5,022 nt of DNA from an uncultured Bacteroidota bacterium (GTDB taxonomy: Bacteria > Bacteroidota > Bacteroidia > Chitinophagales > Chitinophagaceae), in assembly GCA_946479535.1 (NCBI GenBank), contig CAMLGP010000287.1:1-5022 (forward strand), written 5' to 3'. A model generated the notes under the pieces. The model worked only from the letters and a program-made list of their open reading frames with translations, was not told the origin of the DNA and searched no databases. Below are positions 1 through 5,022 of the stretch, in pieces; within the stretch, counting starts at the first letter, position 1; each line of letters opens with the position of its first letter. Position numbers and translations under genes: made by a program.

Positions 1-998
1 ATCTATATTTGAAAGGTCGGTATCACTGGAATAGATCCAATCCGGAAGATATAAAGAAGGCCATCCGGACATTTGAAGAAGCTGTAGTTATTGATCCGGA
101 TTTTGCACTACCCTATTGTGCGCTTTCTTATTGTTACTCCTTTATGGGTTCATCAGGATTAATGCCGCCAGCTGAAGCCTATCAGAAAGCAAAAGACCAT
201 ACACTTAAAGCAATAGAACTGGATCCCAATCATGCGGAATCACACCTTTCCCTGGCGATTATCAAGTTTTATCATAATTGGGATTTTGAAGGTGCAGAAA
301 CCTCCCTGAAAAAGGCAGAAAGTCTCAGTCTTAATTCATCACTCGTAAACCAGGTGCATGGCTGGCTGCTGATCTCCAAAGGAGATTTTGAAAGCGCCAT
401 TGAAAAAATGGAAAAAGCCGTTCATCTTGATCCACTTTCTCTTCCCTTATTGAGCAACCTGGCAGATGCGTATGCATTTGCAGGACGTTTTGAAGAAGCT
501 CTCGCCCAATATGACAAGGCAGTTGAGATGGATCCCAATTTCCGCCGTGGATTTGAGGGAAGAGGCATGATCTACCTTGCAAAAAAAGAATACGATAAGG
601 CAATTGCCAATTTTGAGCAATACCATAAAATGATTGGCCATCCATTGAAAGGAGTAAGTTCCCTTGGTCATGCCTATGCCGCCGCTGGTCAAATGGATAA
701 AGCGCTTGAATGCCTTGACAAATTAAGAAAAAGAGAAGAACAGGAACCCAATGTGATACTTCACATGGATTTTGCTTTTTTATATACCGGATTAAAAGAA
801 TATGATAAAGCCTTCTTTCATTTGAACAAGACTTATGAACAAAGGATTGGGATTGCCTGCCTGGGCATGATCTTTTGTATACGTTATCCTATGCTGAATG
901 AATTAAAAGCGGATACCCGCTTCCGTGATCTGACAGAAAGAATGGGCATCCGCTCTAACAAAATGGCAGAAGATCCTAATAATCTCCTTCCATTGTAG
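1..998 (+). CDS. Tetratricopeptide-repeat protein, C-terminal part (5' end outside window)
   Basis: The reading frame is open to the left edge, and the TTG at 9 is almost certainly internal, so this is the C-terminal ~331 residues of a larger protein. Counting from that TTG, the helices repeat in TPR fashion with the usual Asp-Pro turn after helix B (AVVIDPDF ~25-32, AIELDPNHA ~68-76, AVHLDPLS ~135-142, AVEMDPNF ~171-178). Further degenerate repeats run to about residue 285. The tail (~265-318, with YPMLNEL, DTRFRDL and RMGI) resembles the capping module that often ends such arrays. The opening YLKGRYHWN with the following helices is typical, from family memory, of TPR blocks placed after an N-terminal signalling domain such as a DNA-binding or nucleotide-cyclase domain. 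That domain is not visible, so regulator is only an inference. TPR arrays act as protein-protein scaffolds. No membrane segment is visible here. The gene stops with TAG at 996-998, inside the end of the convergent hydrolase gene. Confidence 0.9.
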   Translation, partial: LYLKGRYHWNRSNPEDIKKAIRTFEEAVVIDPDFALPYCALSYCYSFMGSSGLMPPAEAYQKAKDHTLKAIELDPNHAESHLSLAIIKFYHNWDFEGAETSLKKAESLSLNSSLVNQVHGWLLISKGDFESAIEKMEKAVHLDPLSLPLLSNLADAYAFAGRFEEALAQYDKAVEMDPNFRRGFEGRGMIYLAKKEYDKAIANFEQYHKMIGHPLKGVSSLGHAYAAAGQMDKALECLDKLRKREEQEPNVILHMDFAFLYTGLKEYDKAFFHLNKTYEQRIGIACLGMIFCIRYPMLNELKADTRFRDLTERMGIRSNKMAEDPNNLLPL

Positions 999-1707
999 CC
1001 ATCATTGCTTTTGCTTTTTCCGCTTCCTTACACCCCTGCATGATTATGTCTGCTATTTCATCCGGACGAGATACCATTGCCGCATGACTGGTTGGTAAAA
1101 AAACAATTCTTGCCTTCATTCTCTCACCCATGAATTGCTGAGCAGATGGCGGGATCATTTTATCGTGGGCGGAGATCTGATACCAGGTTGGAAGTTTCTG
1201 CCAGCCTGCATTGGTTACCTTATCATCAAAGCACCTGGCCGCGATCGGCTGCTGGGTAACCGCCATTACTGCTGCTTCCTCTTTTTCTACATCCTGGCAA
1301 AAATTATCTGGCATCAGTTCTTTATCCAGCCATAGTACACCGTATTTGTCTGGACGCACAGCTGAAAATCCGGGAGGAGGTGGAGCACCCGCTGCCAGGC
1401 TATTAATACTTTCACCAACATTAGGAGCAAACGCAGCGATATAGATCAGTCCAATTACATTGGGACATTTGTGAGCTGCTTCTGTTATAACAACGCCACC
1501 ATAGGAATGTCCCACCAAAACTGTTGGCCCATCCTGCATCTCTGCTACACGACGGGTTGTTTCAACATCCTCTTCAAGTGAGGTAAGGGGATGTTGGGTA
1601 ACGGTAACATTATAGCCTTCTTTTAAAAATATAGGGATCACTTTGTTCCAGGAGGAACCATCGGCCCATGCACCATGCACGAGAACGATGTTTGGTTTGT
1701 TAGCCAT
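976..1707 (-). CDS. Alpha/beta-fold hydrolase (esterase-like)
   Basis: A complete 243-residue protein, the normal length for a small single-domain alpha/beta hydrolase. The N-terminal strand VLVHGAW (residues 8-14) supplies the oxyanion-hole turn. The nucleophile elbow is GHSYGG, with Ser68 as nucleophile. Asp182 (in SAHDKMIPP) and His208 (in TSHAAM) fit the acid and base of the triad. There is no signal peptide, so it is probably cytoplasmic. It resembles the common group annotated simply as alpha/beta hydrolase, related to plant salicylate/methyl-ester esterases; the substrate cannot be told. The ATG at 1707 is fixed by an in-frame TAA at 1722-1720 just upstream. The leader is a run of eight T with no Shine-Dalgarno, as expected for Bacteroidota. 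Residues 109-112 are four consecutive prolines, and the C-terminal ~20 residues are Ala/Met/Lys-rich and likely disordered. The 3' end overlaps the TPR gene on the other strand by 23 bp. A cluster of inverted repeats 99-134 bp upstream may carry its control. Confidence 0.93.
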   Translation of the reverse strand: MANKPNIVLVHGAWADGSSWNKVIPIFLKEGYNVTVTQHPLTSLEEDVETTRRVAEMQDGPTVLVGHSYGGVVITEAAHKCPNVIGLIYIAAFAPNVGESINSLAAGAPPPPGFSAVRPDKYGVLWLDKELMPDNFCQDVEKEEAAVMAVTQQPIAARCFDDKVTNAGWQKLPTWYQISAHDKMIPPSAQQFMGERMKARIVFLPTSHAAMVSRPDEIADIIMQGCKEAEKAKAMMATMEGDY

Positions 1708-1805
1708 AAAAAAAATGATTTAAAAATGAAAGGATGAATTTGGGATTTAATGGGAGGAAGTAACCGGGTTGTTGCCGGGTGGAGTTGCAGGGTTTGAATG
1801 GTTAA

Positions 1806-1841
1806 AAGGATTGATTCCTTCCTGAAGGTAGGAAAGTTCCT
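1806..1841. repeat. Interleaved TTCCT/AGGAA inverted repeats, possible operator
   Basis: The core at 1815-1834 is a near-perfect 20-bp palindrome. The arms TTCCT (1815-1819) and AGGAA (1830-1834) enclose CCT (1821-1823) and AGG (1826-1828), with one T/T mismatch and a 2-nt centre. Two more half-sites extend it: AAGGA at 1806-1810 pairs with TCCTT at 1816-1820, and AGGAA at 1830-1834 pairs with TTCCT at 1837-1841. The short centre suits a dimeric repressor site better than an RNA hairpin. It lies about 100 bp upstream of the hydrolase start and 150 bp upstream of the MBL-fold gene, so it could serve either. The repeats are seen directly; the operator role is inferred. Confidence 0.4.
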
Positions 1842-1904
1842 GATGCAATTTGACCGGGTGCAAAAGCTGTTGGGCAAAAATCCGAACCGCTAAGGCTAAT
1901 TTCT

Positions 1905-1912
1905 TATTTTTG
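1905..1912 (+). promoter_or_regulatory. Candidate Bacteroidota -7 element upstream of the MBL-fold gene
   Basis: TATTTTTG matches the Bacteroidota sigma-ABfr -7 consensus TAnnTTTG exactly. It would place transcription initiation near 1918-1920, giving a 5' leader of about 65 nt that contains the whole 1924-1968 stem-loop. No TTG/TTTG -33 element is found at the usual spacing (the expected place around 1881-1886 reads TCCGAA). In A/T-rich DNA such a match can be chance, so this is a weak call. Confidence 0.3.
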
Positions 1913-1923
1913 ACACCGTGTAA

Positions 1924-1968
1924 TTGAAATTTTGGGTTTTATGTTTAAAAATTTAACCCAAATTTCAA
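1924..1968 (+). repeat. Long stem-loop in the leader of the MBL-fold gene
   Basis: The left arm TTGAAATTTTGGGTT (1924-1938) and right arm AACCCAAATTTCAA (1955-1968) form 14 base pairs with a single bulged T, closing a 16-nt A/T-rich loop (1939-1954). The right arm ends 16 nt before the ATG at 1985. It is not followed by a T-tract in either direction, so it does not look like an intrinsic terminator. It could be a 5'-UTR hairpin that affects translation or mRNA stability, or a DNA site for a dimeric regulator with widely spaced half-sites. The pairing is seen; the function is inferred. Confidence 0.55.
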
Positions 1969-1975
1969 ATCTATT

Positions 1976-1985
1976 TATCTAGATA
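1976..1985. repeat. 10-bp palindrome abutting the MBL-fold start codon
   Basis: TATCTAGATA is a perfect palindrome whose last A is the first base of the ATG at 1985. It occupies the place where a Shine-Dalgarno sequence would be in other phyla. A site this short could be chance, so no function is assigned. Confidence 0.25.
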
Positions 1986-2815
1986 TGTCACTAACAATCG
2001 CTTCTCTTAATTCAGGCAGTAACGGTAATTGTTATTATATAGGCAATGAATCAGAATCCATACTGATCGATGCAGGAATTTCCTGCCGCGAAACTGAACG
2101 GCGAATGAAAAAACTGGGCCTTTCCATTCATTCTGTGAGAGCTATATTTGTTTCACATGAACATTCAGATCATATAACAGGCATTAGCAGGCTGTCTAAA
2201 AAATACCGCATCCCCGTTTACATCACAACTCCAACTTTTCAATCGAGTGGAATAATTATCGAGAAACATCTGATGAAATCCTTCCATCCGGAGGAACCCG
2301 TAACAATAGGAAACTTAACAATTAAGTCATTTACCAAATCGCATGATGCATGTGACCCGCACAGCTTTATGGTATCTGGCAATAATATCAACATCGGTGT
2401 CATCACTGATATTGGTTATGCCTGTAGGGAGGTGATCAAACACTTTTCACAATGTAATGCTGCATTCCTGGAATCCAATTATTGCAGTGATATGCTGGAG
2501 AATGGGAATTATCCTTTTCATCTGAAGAAGCGGATCAGCAGCAAAAACGGACATTTATCCAATGTACAGGCACTGGAACTATTTGTAAAATACAGAAGCA
2601 CTAAGCTGACTCACCTGATCCTTTCTCATTTGTCGGAAAATAACAATAAACCAGAACTGGTAGAACAATTATTCACCGCAAAGGCAGGAAATACTAAAAT
2701 TATTGTGGCTTCCCGGTATTCAGAATCTGAAGTCTATACAATTAGTGGAACAATTTCTTCGTTTGGAAGAAAGAACCGCGAAAAGGCGCTACAGGTGCAG
2801 CTTTCATTATTCTAG
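1985..2815 (+). CDS. MBL-fold metallohydrolase, YycJ/WalJ-like putative nuclease
   Basis: A complete 276-residue protein, near the usual length of the YycJ/WalJ family. The N-terminal SLNSGSNGNCYYIG (7-20) and ILIDAG (26-31) are family signatures. The metal-binding motif HEHSDH is at 58-63, followed by His120 (SHDACDP), Asp142 (ITDIG), His190 (GHLSN) and His215 in SHLSENNNKPE, the characteristic YycJ-type motif. These ligands fit a two-metal phosphodiesterase/nuclease centre rather than a beta-lactamase. In Firmicutes the family has been reported as a DNA exonuclease affecting mutation rate (mismatch repair) and sits near the WalKR system; no walKR genes are visible here. There is no signal peptide, so it is probably cytoplasmic. 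The ATG is the first after an in-frame TAA at 1946-1948, with no Shine-Dalgarno. After the catalytic domain comes a basic linker (GRKNREKA, 261-268) and the terminal QVQLSLF, a perfect sliding-clamp-binding pattern. The nuclease role comes from the family and has not been shown for this protein. Confidence 0.93.
   Translation: MSLTIASLNSGSNGNCYYIGNESESILIDAGISCRETERRMKKLGLSIHSVRAIFVSHEHSDHITGISRLSKKYRIPVYITTPTFQSSGIIIEKHLMKSFHPEEPVTIGNLTIKSFTKSHDACDPHSFMVSGNNINIGVITDIGYACREVIKHFSQCNAAFLESNYCSDMLENGNYPFHLKKRISSKNGHLSNVQALELFVKYRSTKLTHLILSHLSENNNKPELVEQLFTAKAGNTKIIVASRYSESEVYTISGTISSFGRKNREKALQVQLSLF
2798..2812 (+). other. C-terminal sliding-clamp (DnaN) binding motif QLSLF
   Basis: The last five codons before the TAG encode residues 272-276, Gln-Leu-Ser-Leu-Phe, preceded by Gln-Val. 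QL(S/D)LF is the consensus pentapeptide by which polymerases and repair proteins dock on the bacterial beta clamp. Its position at the free C terminus after a charged, probably flexible linker is where such motifs commonly occur. The sequence match is exact; binding is inferred. Confidence 0.6.
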
Positions 2816-2857
2816 CCAACCCGTCCCTATACAGGACAATATTAAACTTTATCCACG

Positions 2858-2919
2858 CTAACAATTGTTAGGTTGACAATTATTTTAAGTACTTTCACTT
2901 ATTTGGCATAAAATTGTCA
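2858..2919. promoter_or_regulatory. ACAATT/AATTGT half-site cluster ahead of the small ORF
   Basis: A perfect 14-bp palindrome, CTAACAATTGTTAG, lies at 2858-2871. Just after it TGACAATT (2874-2881) is matched by its inverted copy AATTGTCA (2912-2919), 30 bp away. Together the ACAATT/AATTGT unit occurs four times. TTGACA at 2873-2878 could act as a -33/-35 element, with TTTG at 2902-2905 as part of a poor -7 element, but no full TAnnTTTG is present. Layout between the MBL-fold stop (2815) and the ATG at 2943 suggests an operator/promoter region for the small ORF; the palindrome has no T-tract expected of a terminator. Confidence 0.35.
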
Positions 2920-2942
2920 TGTAATCATCAAAACTGACCCAT

Positions 2943-3149
2943 ATGCCTTCGGTAAAAACTTCAATTGAATCAAAAAAACTCCTTCTTCATTTTATCATCA
3001 GGGAGATTAATCACGAGAAGGAATGTAAAAAAATGATGGAGATTATTCAGCTTAGCAAGCGCAACAGCTCCATTCATGAAACACTGGCCGCTTTTCTTGA
3101 AGACTCTGTTACAAATGAATTTTCCCTGACTGACCTTGTTGTTAATTAG
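2943..3149 (+). CDS. Small hypothetical protein, 68 residues
   Basis: I do not recognise this protein. It starts at the first ATG after an in-frame TAA at 2922-2924 and has no Shine-Dalgarno, like its neighbours. The sequence is charged and predicted helical. A first segment (~6-43, with KKLLLHFIIREINHEKECKKMM) has a heptad-like spacing of Leu/Ile/Met among Lys/Glu, so it could form an amphipathic or coiled-coil helix. An acidic second half (~48-68, with AAFLEDSV and SLTDLVV) follows. There is no signal peptide or convincing membrane span, and no cysteine pair or zinc-binding pattern. Codons look like those of the larger genes, which favours this frame over the opposite-strand frame in the same place. 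It follows the MBL-fold gene by 127 bp with its own candidate control region, so it is probably a separate transcript. It is convergent with the oxidase gene, 56 bp away. It could be a small regulator, but that is only a guess from size and helicity. Confidence 0.5.
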   Translation: MPSVKTSIESKKLLLHFIIREINHEKECKKMMEIIQLSKRNSSIHETLAAFLEDSVTNEFSLTDLVVN

Positions 3150-3205
3150 CTCACATTTAAATGATCTCTGGCACGTAAGCAAATTTTACCCCTTATCTCC
3201 CATTC

Positions 3206-4468
3206 CTACCTGAAAATTGAATCAATAAACTGATTCCTGAATTTGCCCTGCGGATCATATTGGACCATTAAATCTTTAAAATCATTCAGCCTTGCTAATC
3301 TGTGCTGCAACACCTGCGGCTGCATGCTGAATAATTTTCCCCAATGTGGCAATGGATTAAATGACTCAAGTGCTTCTTCAATCATTGGTAGCAATAACTT
3401 CACTTCGTTCCAGTTTTGTTTCCAGGTAAAATGGAAAGCCACACAGGTTTTCTTATAGAAAGGACTCATCCAAAGATCATCTGCCGCTATTGATCGTATT
3501 TCACTTACATAGAGATGCGGGGATATCTTTGCATTCAATTTTTCAATTGACTTAAACCCTTCCCAGGCATATTCAAAAGGAATGAAATATTCTGTTTGCA
3601 GTTCTGTGCCACTACTGGGCGTAAATCCCATTTTAAAATGAGGAAGCCGGTCGTACCACGGCCCTTCCAATCCCAATTGGTCTGTACAATTTTCCGGTGA
3701 AAGTTCCTCTAGTGGATGAAGATTAGTGGCTGCCGGTTTTGCTCCATAAAAGCCAGAAGGAAATGAGTCATTCATACCCGTTTTGCTTTTTACCCAGACC
3801 TGATTAATTGTCTTATTTCTCCAATCTGTAAACAGACTAACGCTATAACCTGCAGACATGATTTCCCTAAAATTCTTTTCCAACTCAGCAACAGGCATAT
3901 CCCGGAATATCCACTGCTTCATGGTGAATGCCGGTTGAAGGGCAAGCCTAATACTGATTACCATTCCCAGAGCTCCCAGGTTCACAACGGCACCACAAAA
4001 ATGATCACCATCTCTTTCTTTGGTCAAACTGGTGAACTCTCCCCTTCCAGTAATAAACTCAATACAGTTTACGCCAGTTGCCAGGCTTCCATTGTTAAAA
4101 CCAGAACCGTGAGTTGCCGTAGCGCAGGCACCTGCTACAGAAATATGAGGAAGAGAAGCCAGATTATGTAGCGCATAACCATGCTTCTGAAGATAGCCAC
4201 AAAGCTCACCATATTTAATTCCCGCCTCAACAGTTACGGTATGGCTTTCCCTGTCTAAAAAAAGTATCCTGTTTAATCCTGCGGTTGAGATCAGCACTGA
4301 ATCGCTATCTGCTATAGAGTTGAAGGAATGCCGGGTGCCCAGTACTCTTAGTTTTTTATTTTTCTGAATTTCGTACTGCACTCCGGATAAAGAAGATCCC
4401 TGAGATATAATATTAGAAGTGCTATAGGTCAAATTACCCGCCCAATTTGTTAGTGGTCCTTTTTCCAT
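3206..4468 (-). CDS. aldO: FAD-dependent alditol oxidase (AldO-like, VAO family)
   Basis: A complete 420-residue protein that lines up from end to end, by recall, with Streptomyces coelicolor alditol oxidase (about 418 residues). That family oxidises the terminal hydroxyl of sugar alcohols such as xylitol, sorbitol or glycerol to the aldehyde and makes H2O2. The N-terminal NWAGN (8-12) is a family hallmark. His47 in TRHSFN is the expected covalent FAD attachment site (AldO His46). The PP-loop/FAD domain holds LASLPHISVAGACATATHGSG (103-123), written in shorthand as ASLPHISVAG plus THGSG. Substrate-site residues of AldO are all present: Ser105, Glu323 and Arg325 (SEIRSIAAD), His346 and Thr348 (FHFTW) and Lys378 (PHWGK). 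The C terminus DPQGKFRNQF is the family's usual ending. There is no Tat or Sec signal, so it is probably cytoplasmic. Its ATG lies 6 bp after the TGA of the DUF885 gene, so it should be translated from that operon mRNA. The alternative label is D-arabinono-1,4-lactone oxidase family member; the AldO-type active site makes alditols the better guess, although the real substrate is unknown. Confidence 0.93.
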   Translation of the reverse strand: MEKGPLTNWAGNLTYSTSNIISQGSSLSGVQYEIQKNKKLRVLGTRHSFNSIADSDSVLISTAGLNRILFLDRESHTVTVEAGIKYGELCGYLQKHGYALHNLASLPHISVAGACATATHGSGFNNGSLATGVNCIEFITGRGEFTSLTKERDGDHFCGAVVNLGALGMVISIRLALQPAFTMKQWIFRDMPVAELEKNFREIMSAGYSVSLFTDWRNKTINQVWVKSKTGMNDSFPSGFYGAKPAATNLHPLEELSPENCTDQLGLEGPWYDRLPHFKMGFTPSSGTELQTEYFIPFEYAWEGFKSIEKLNAKISPHLYVSEIRSIAADDLWMSPFYKKTCVAFHFTWKQNWNEVKLLLPMIEEALESFNPLPHWGKLFSMQPQVLQHRLARLNDFKDLMVQYDPQGKFRNQFIDSIFR

Positions 4469-4474
4469 TTATAA

Positions 4475-5022
4475 TCATTTATTGGCCCATTTATCCATGC
4501 TCTGCTCAACCAATTCTAGTGGCATACAGCCAAAATGAAGGAACTCATCATGGAATGCGGAAAGGCTGAATTTATCTCCCATCTGTTTGCTATATTTTTC
4601 TCGAAGCTCTTTGATCTTCAGCGCACCGATCTTATAACTTAATGCCTGACCGGGAATTGCCATATACCTTTCTATTTCTGCAGTGGCGCCTTCTTCACTG
4701 ATGGCTTCATTCTCCATCATGTATTTAATAGCTTCTTCTCTTGTCATGTTTTTGGAATGCATCCCAACATCAACCACCAAACGAATTGCACGATGTATTT
4801 CATCTCCCAGCGCGCCCATGTATTGATAAGGATCCGTATACAATCCAAGTTCCTTTCCCAGGCTTTCACAATAGAGGGCCCAACCCTCTCCGTAAGCGCC
4901 ATACCAGAGATAACGCCTGAACTTTGGAAGCGTTGTATCCTCTATGGTAAGGGCTACCTGGTAATGATGGCCAGGAATTGCTTCATGAAGAAACAAACTT
5001 TCCATTCCACTCGTAGTGTTGA
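4475..5022 (-). CDS. DUF885-family putative metallopeptidase, C-terminal part (5' end outside window)
   Basis: The frame is open to the right edge: codons for NTTSG precede the Met at 5005-5003, so that Met is internal and the gene continues beyond 5022. The visible ~181 residues are the C-terminal third of a DUF885 protein, whose usual full length is roughly 550-600. Counting from the internal Met, the hallmark LHEAIPGHHYQ (6-16) carries the presumed metal-binding and catalytic His/Glu residues. It is followed by GAYGEGWALYCESLG (36-50), whose glutamates (40, 47) are family-conserved. Then come the RLVVDVGMHSKNMTREEAI helix region, written here as DVGMHS (77-82), and the PGQALSYKIG segment (117-126). 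DUF885 proteins are treated as zinc-type peptidases and are frequently exported or lipoproteins; the N terminus that would show this is missing. It ends in TGA at 4477-4475, 6 bp before the oxidase ATG, so the two genes form an operon whose promoter lies to the right of the window. Confidence 0.9.
   Translation of the reverse strand, partial: NTTSGMESLFLHEAIPGHHYQVALTIEDTTLPKFRRYLWYGAYGEGWALYCESLGKELGLYTDPYQYMGALGDEIHRAIRLVVDVGMHSKNMTREEAIKYMMENEAISEEGATAEIERYMAIPGQALSYKIGALKIKELREKYSKQMGDKFSLSAFHDEFLHFGCMPLELVEQSMDKWANK

Noticed and set aside
9..11. TTG as the true start of the TPR protein
   Set aside because: The frame is open to the window edge and the residues before it (LY) continue the family's typical YLKGRYHWN block, so the start lies upstream.
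1750..1797. 15-codon plus-strand mini-ORF with ATG at 1750 and TGA at 1795-1797
   Set aside because: It is too short to judge, with no promoter or conservation evidence; expected by chance.
1741..1860. Repeated CCGGGT (three copies near 1763, 1775 and 1854) as a repeat element
   Set aside because: The copies are only 6-7 bp, irregularly spaced and without a shared flank, so chance cannot be excluded.
1638..1877. 79-residue minus-strand frame upstream of and overlapping the hydrolase start
   Set aside because: It overlaps the confident hydrolase N terminus out of frame and runs through the repeat-bearing intergenic region; the translation is low-complexity and unlike a protein.
1966..1973. 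Minus-strand TAGATTTG, an exact match to the -7 consensus, as a hydrolase promoter
   Set aside because: It lies about 260 bp from the hydrolase ATG, its -33 position would fall inside the MBL-fold coding region, and only a weak ATTG is there.
2970..3182. 70-residue minus-strand frame opposite the small ORF
   Set aside because: Its translation has an irregular Cys/Phe/Asn-rich composition with no recognisable fold, and the plus-strand frame has better codon use and a cleaner start.
3150..3205. Terminator between the convergent small ORF and oxidase genes
   Set aside because: No stable GC-rich hairpin followed by a T-tract could be found on either strand in these 56 bp.

Overview
The window looks like chromosomal DNA from a Bacteroidota bacterium, most plausibly the Chitinophagaceae/Sphingobacteriales side. 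This is inferred from an AT-leaning base composition, the absence of Shine-Dalgarno sequences before every visible start (A/T-rich leaders instead), one TAnnTTTG-type -7 element, and the character of the proteins. No rRNA, tRNA, CRISPR array, transposase or phage gene was seen. It reads as ordinary chromosome with a mixed set of metabolic and repair genes.

Layout. Positions 1-998 (+) hold the C-terminal part of a tetratricopeptide-repeat protein that starts before the window. Its end overlaps, tail to tail by 23 bp, the end of an alpha/beta hydrolase gene (976-1707, -). A 277-bp divergent intergenic region (1708-1984) follows. It holds interleaved TTCCT/AGGAA inverted repeats, a candidate -7 promoter element and a long stem-loop, and leads into a YycJ/WalJ-like metallo-beta-lactamase-fold nuclease candidate (1985-2815, +). 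A 127-bp spacer with a perfect 14-bp palindrome and further ACAATT/AATTGT half-sites precedes a small unrecognised ORF (2943-3149, +). The right third is a minus-strand operon: the C-terminal part of a DUF885-type putative metallopeptidase (4475-5022, running off the right edge), then only 6 bp later an alditol oxidase of the AldO/VAO flavoprotein family (3206-4468). The small ORF and the oxidase are convergent.

How the genes relate. The operon is the only firm functional link. A putative secreted or periplasmic peptidase is co-transcribed with a covalent-FAD sugar-alcohol oxidase, and nothing visible shows that they share a pathway. The best lead in the window is the extreme C terminus of the MBL-fold protein. 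It ends in QLSLF, an exact match to the canonical beta sliding-clamp (DnaN) binding pentapeptide. YycJ-family proteins have been linked to mismatch repair as nucleases, so a clamp-tethered repair nuclease is a coherent, testable hypothesis. I did not find a clearly new multi-gene system.
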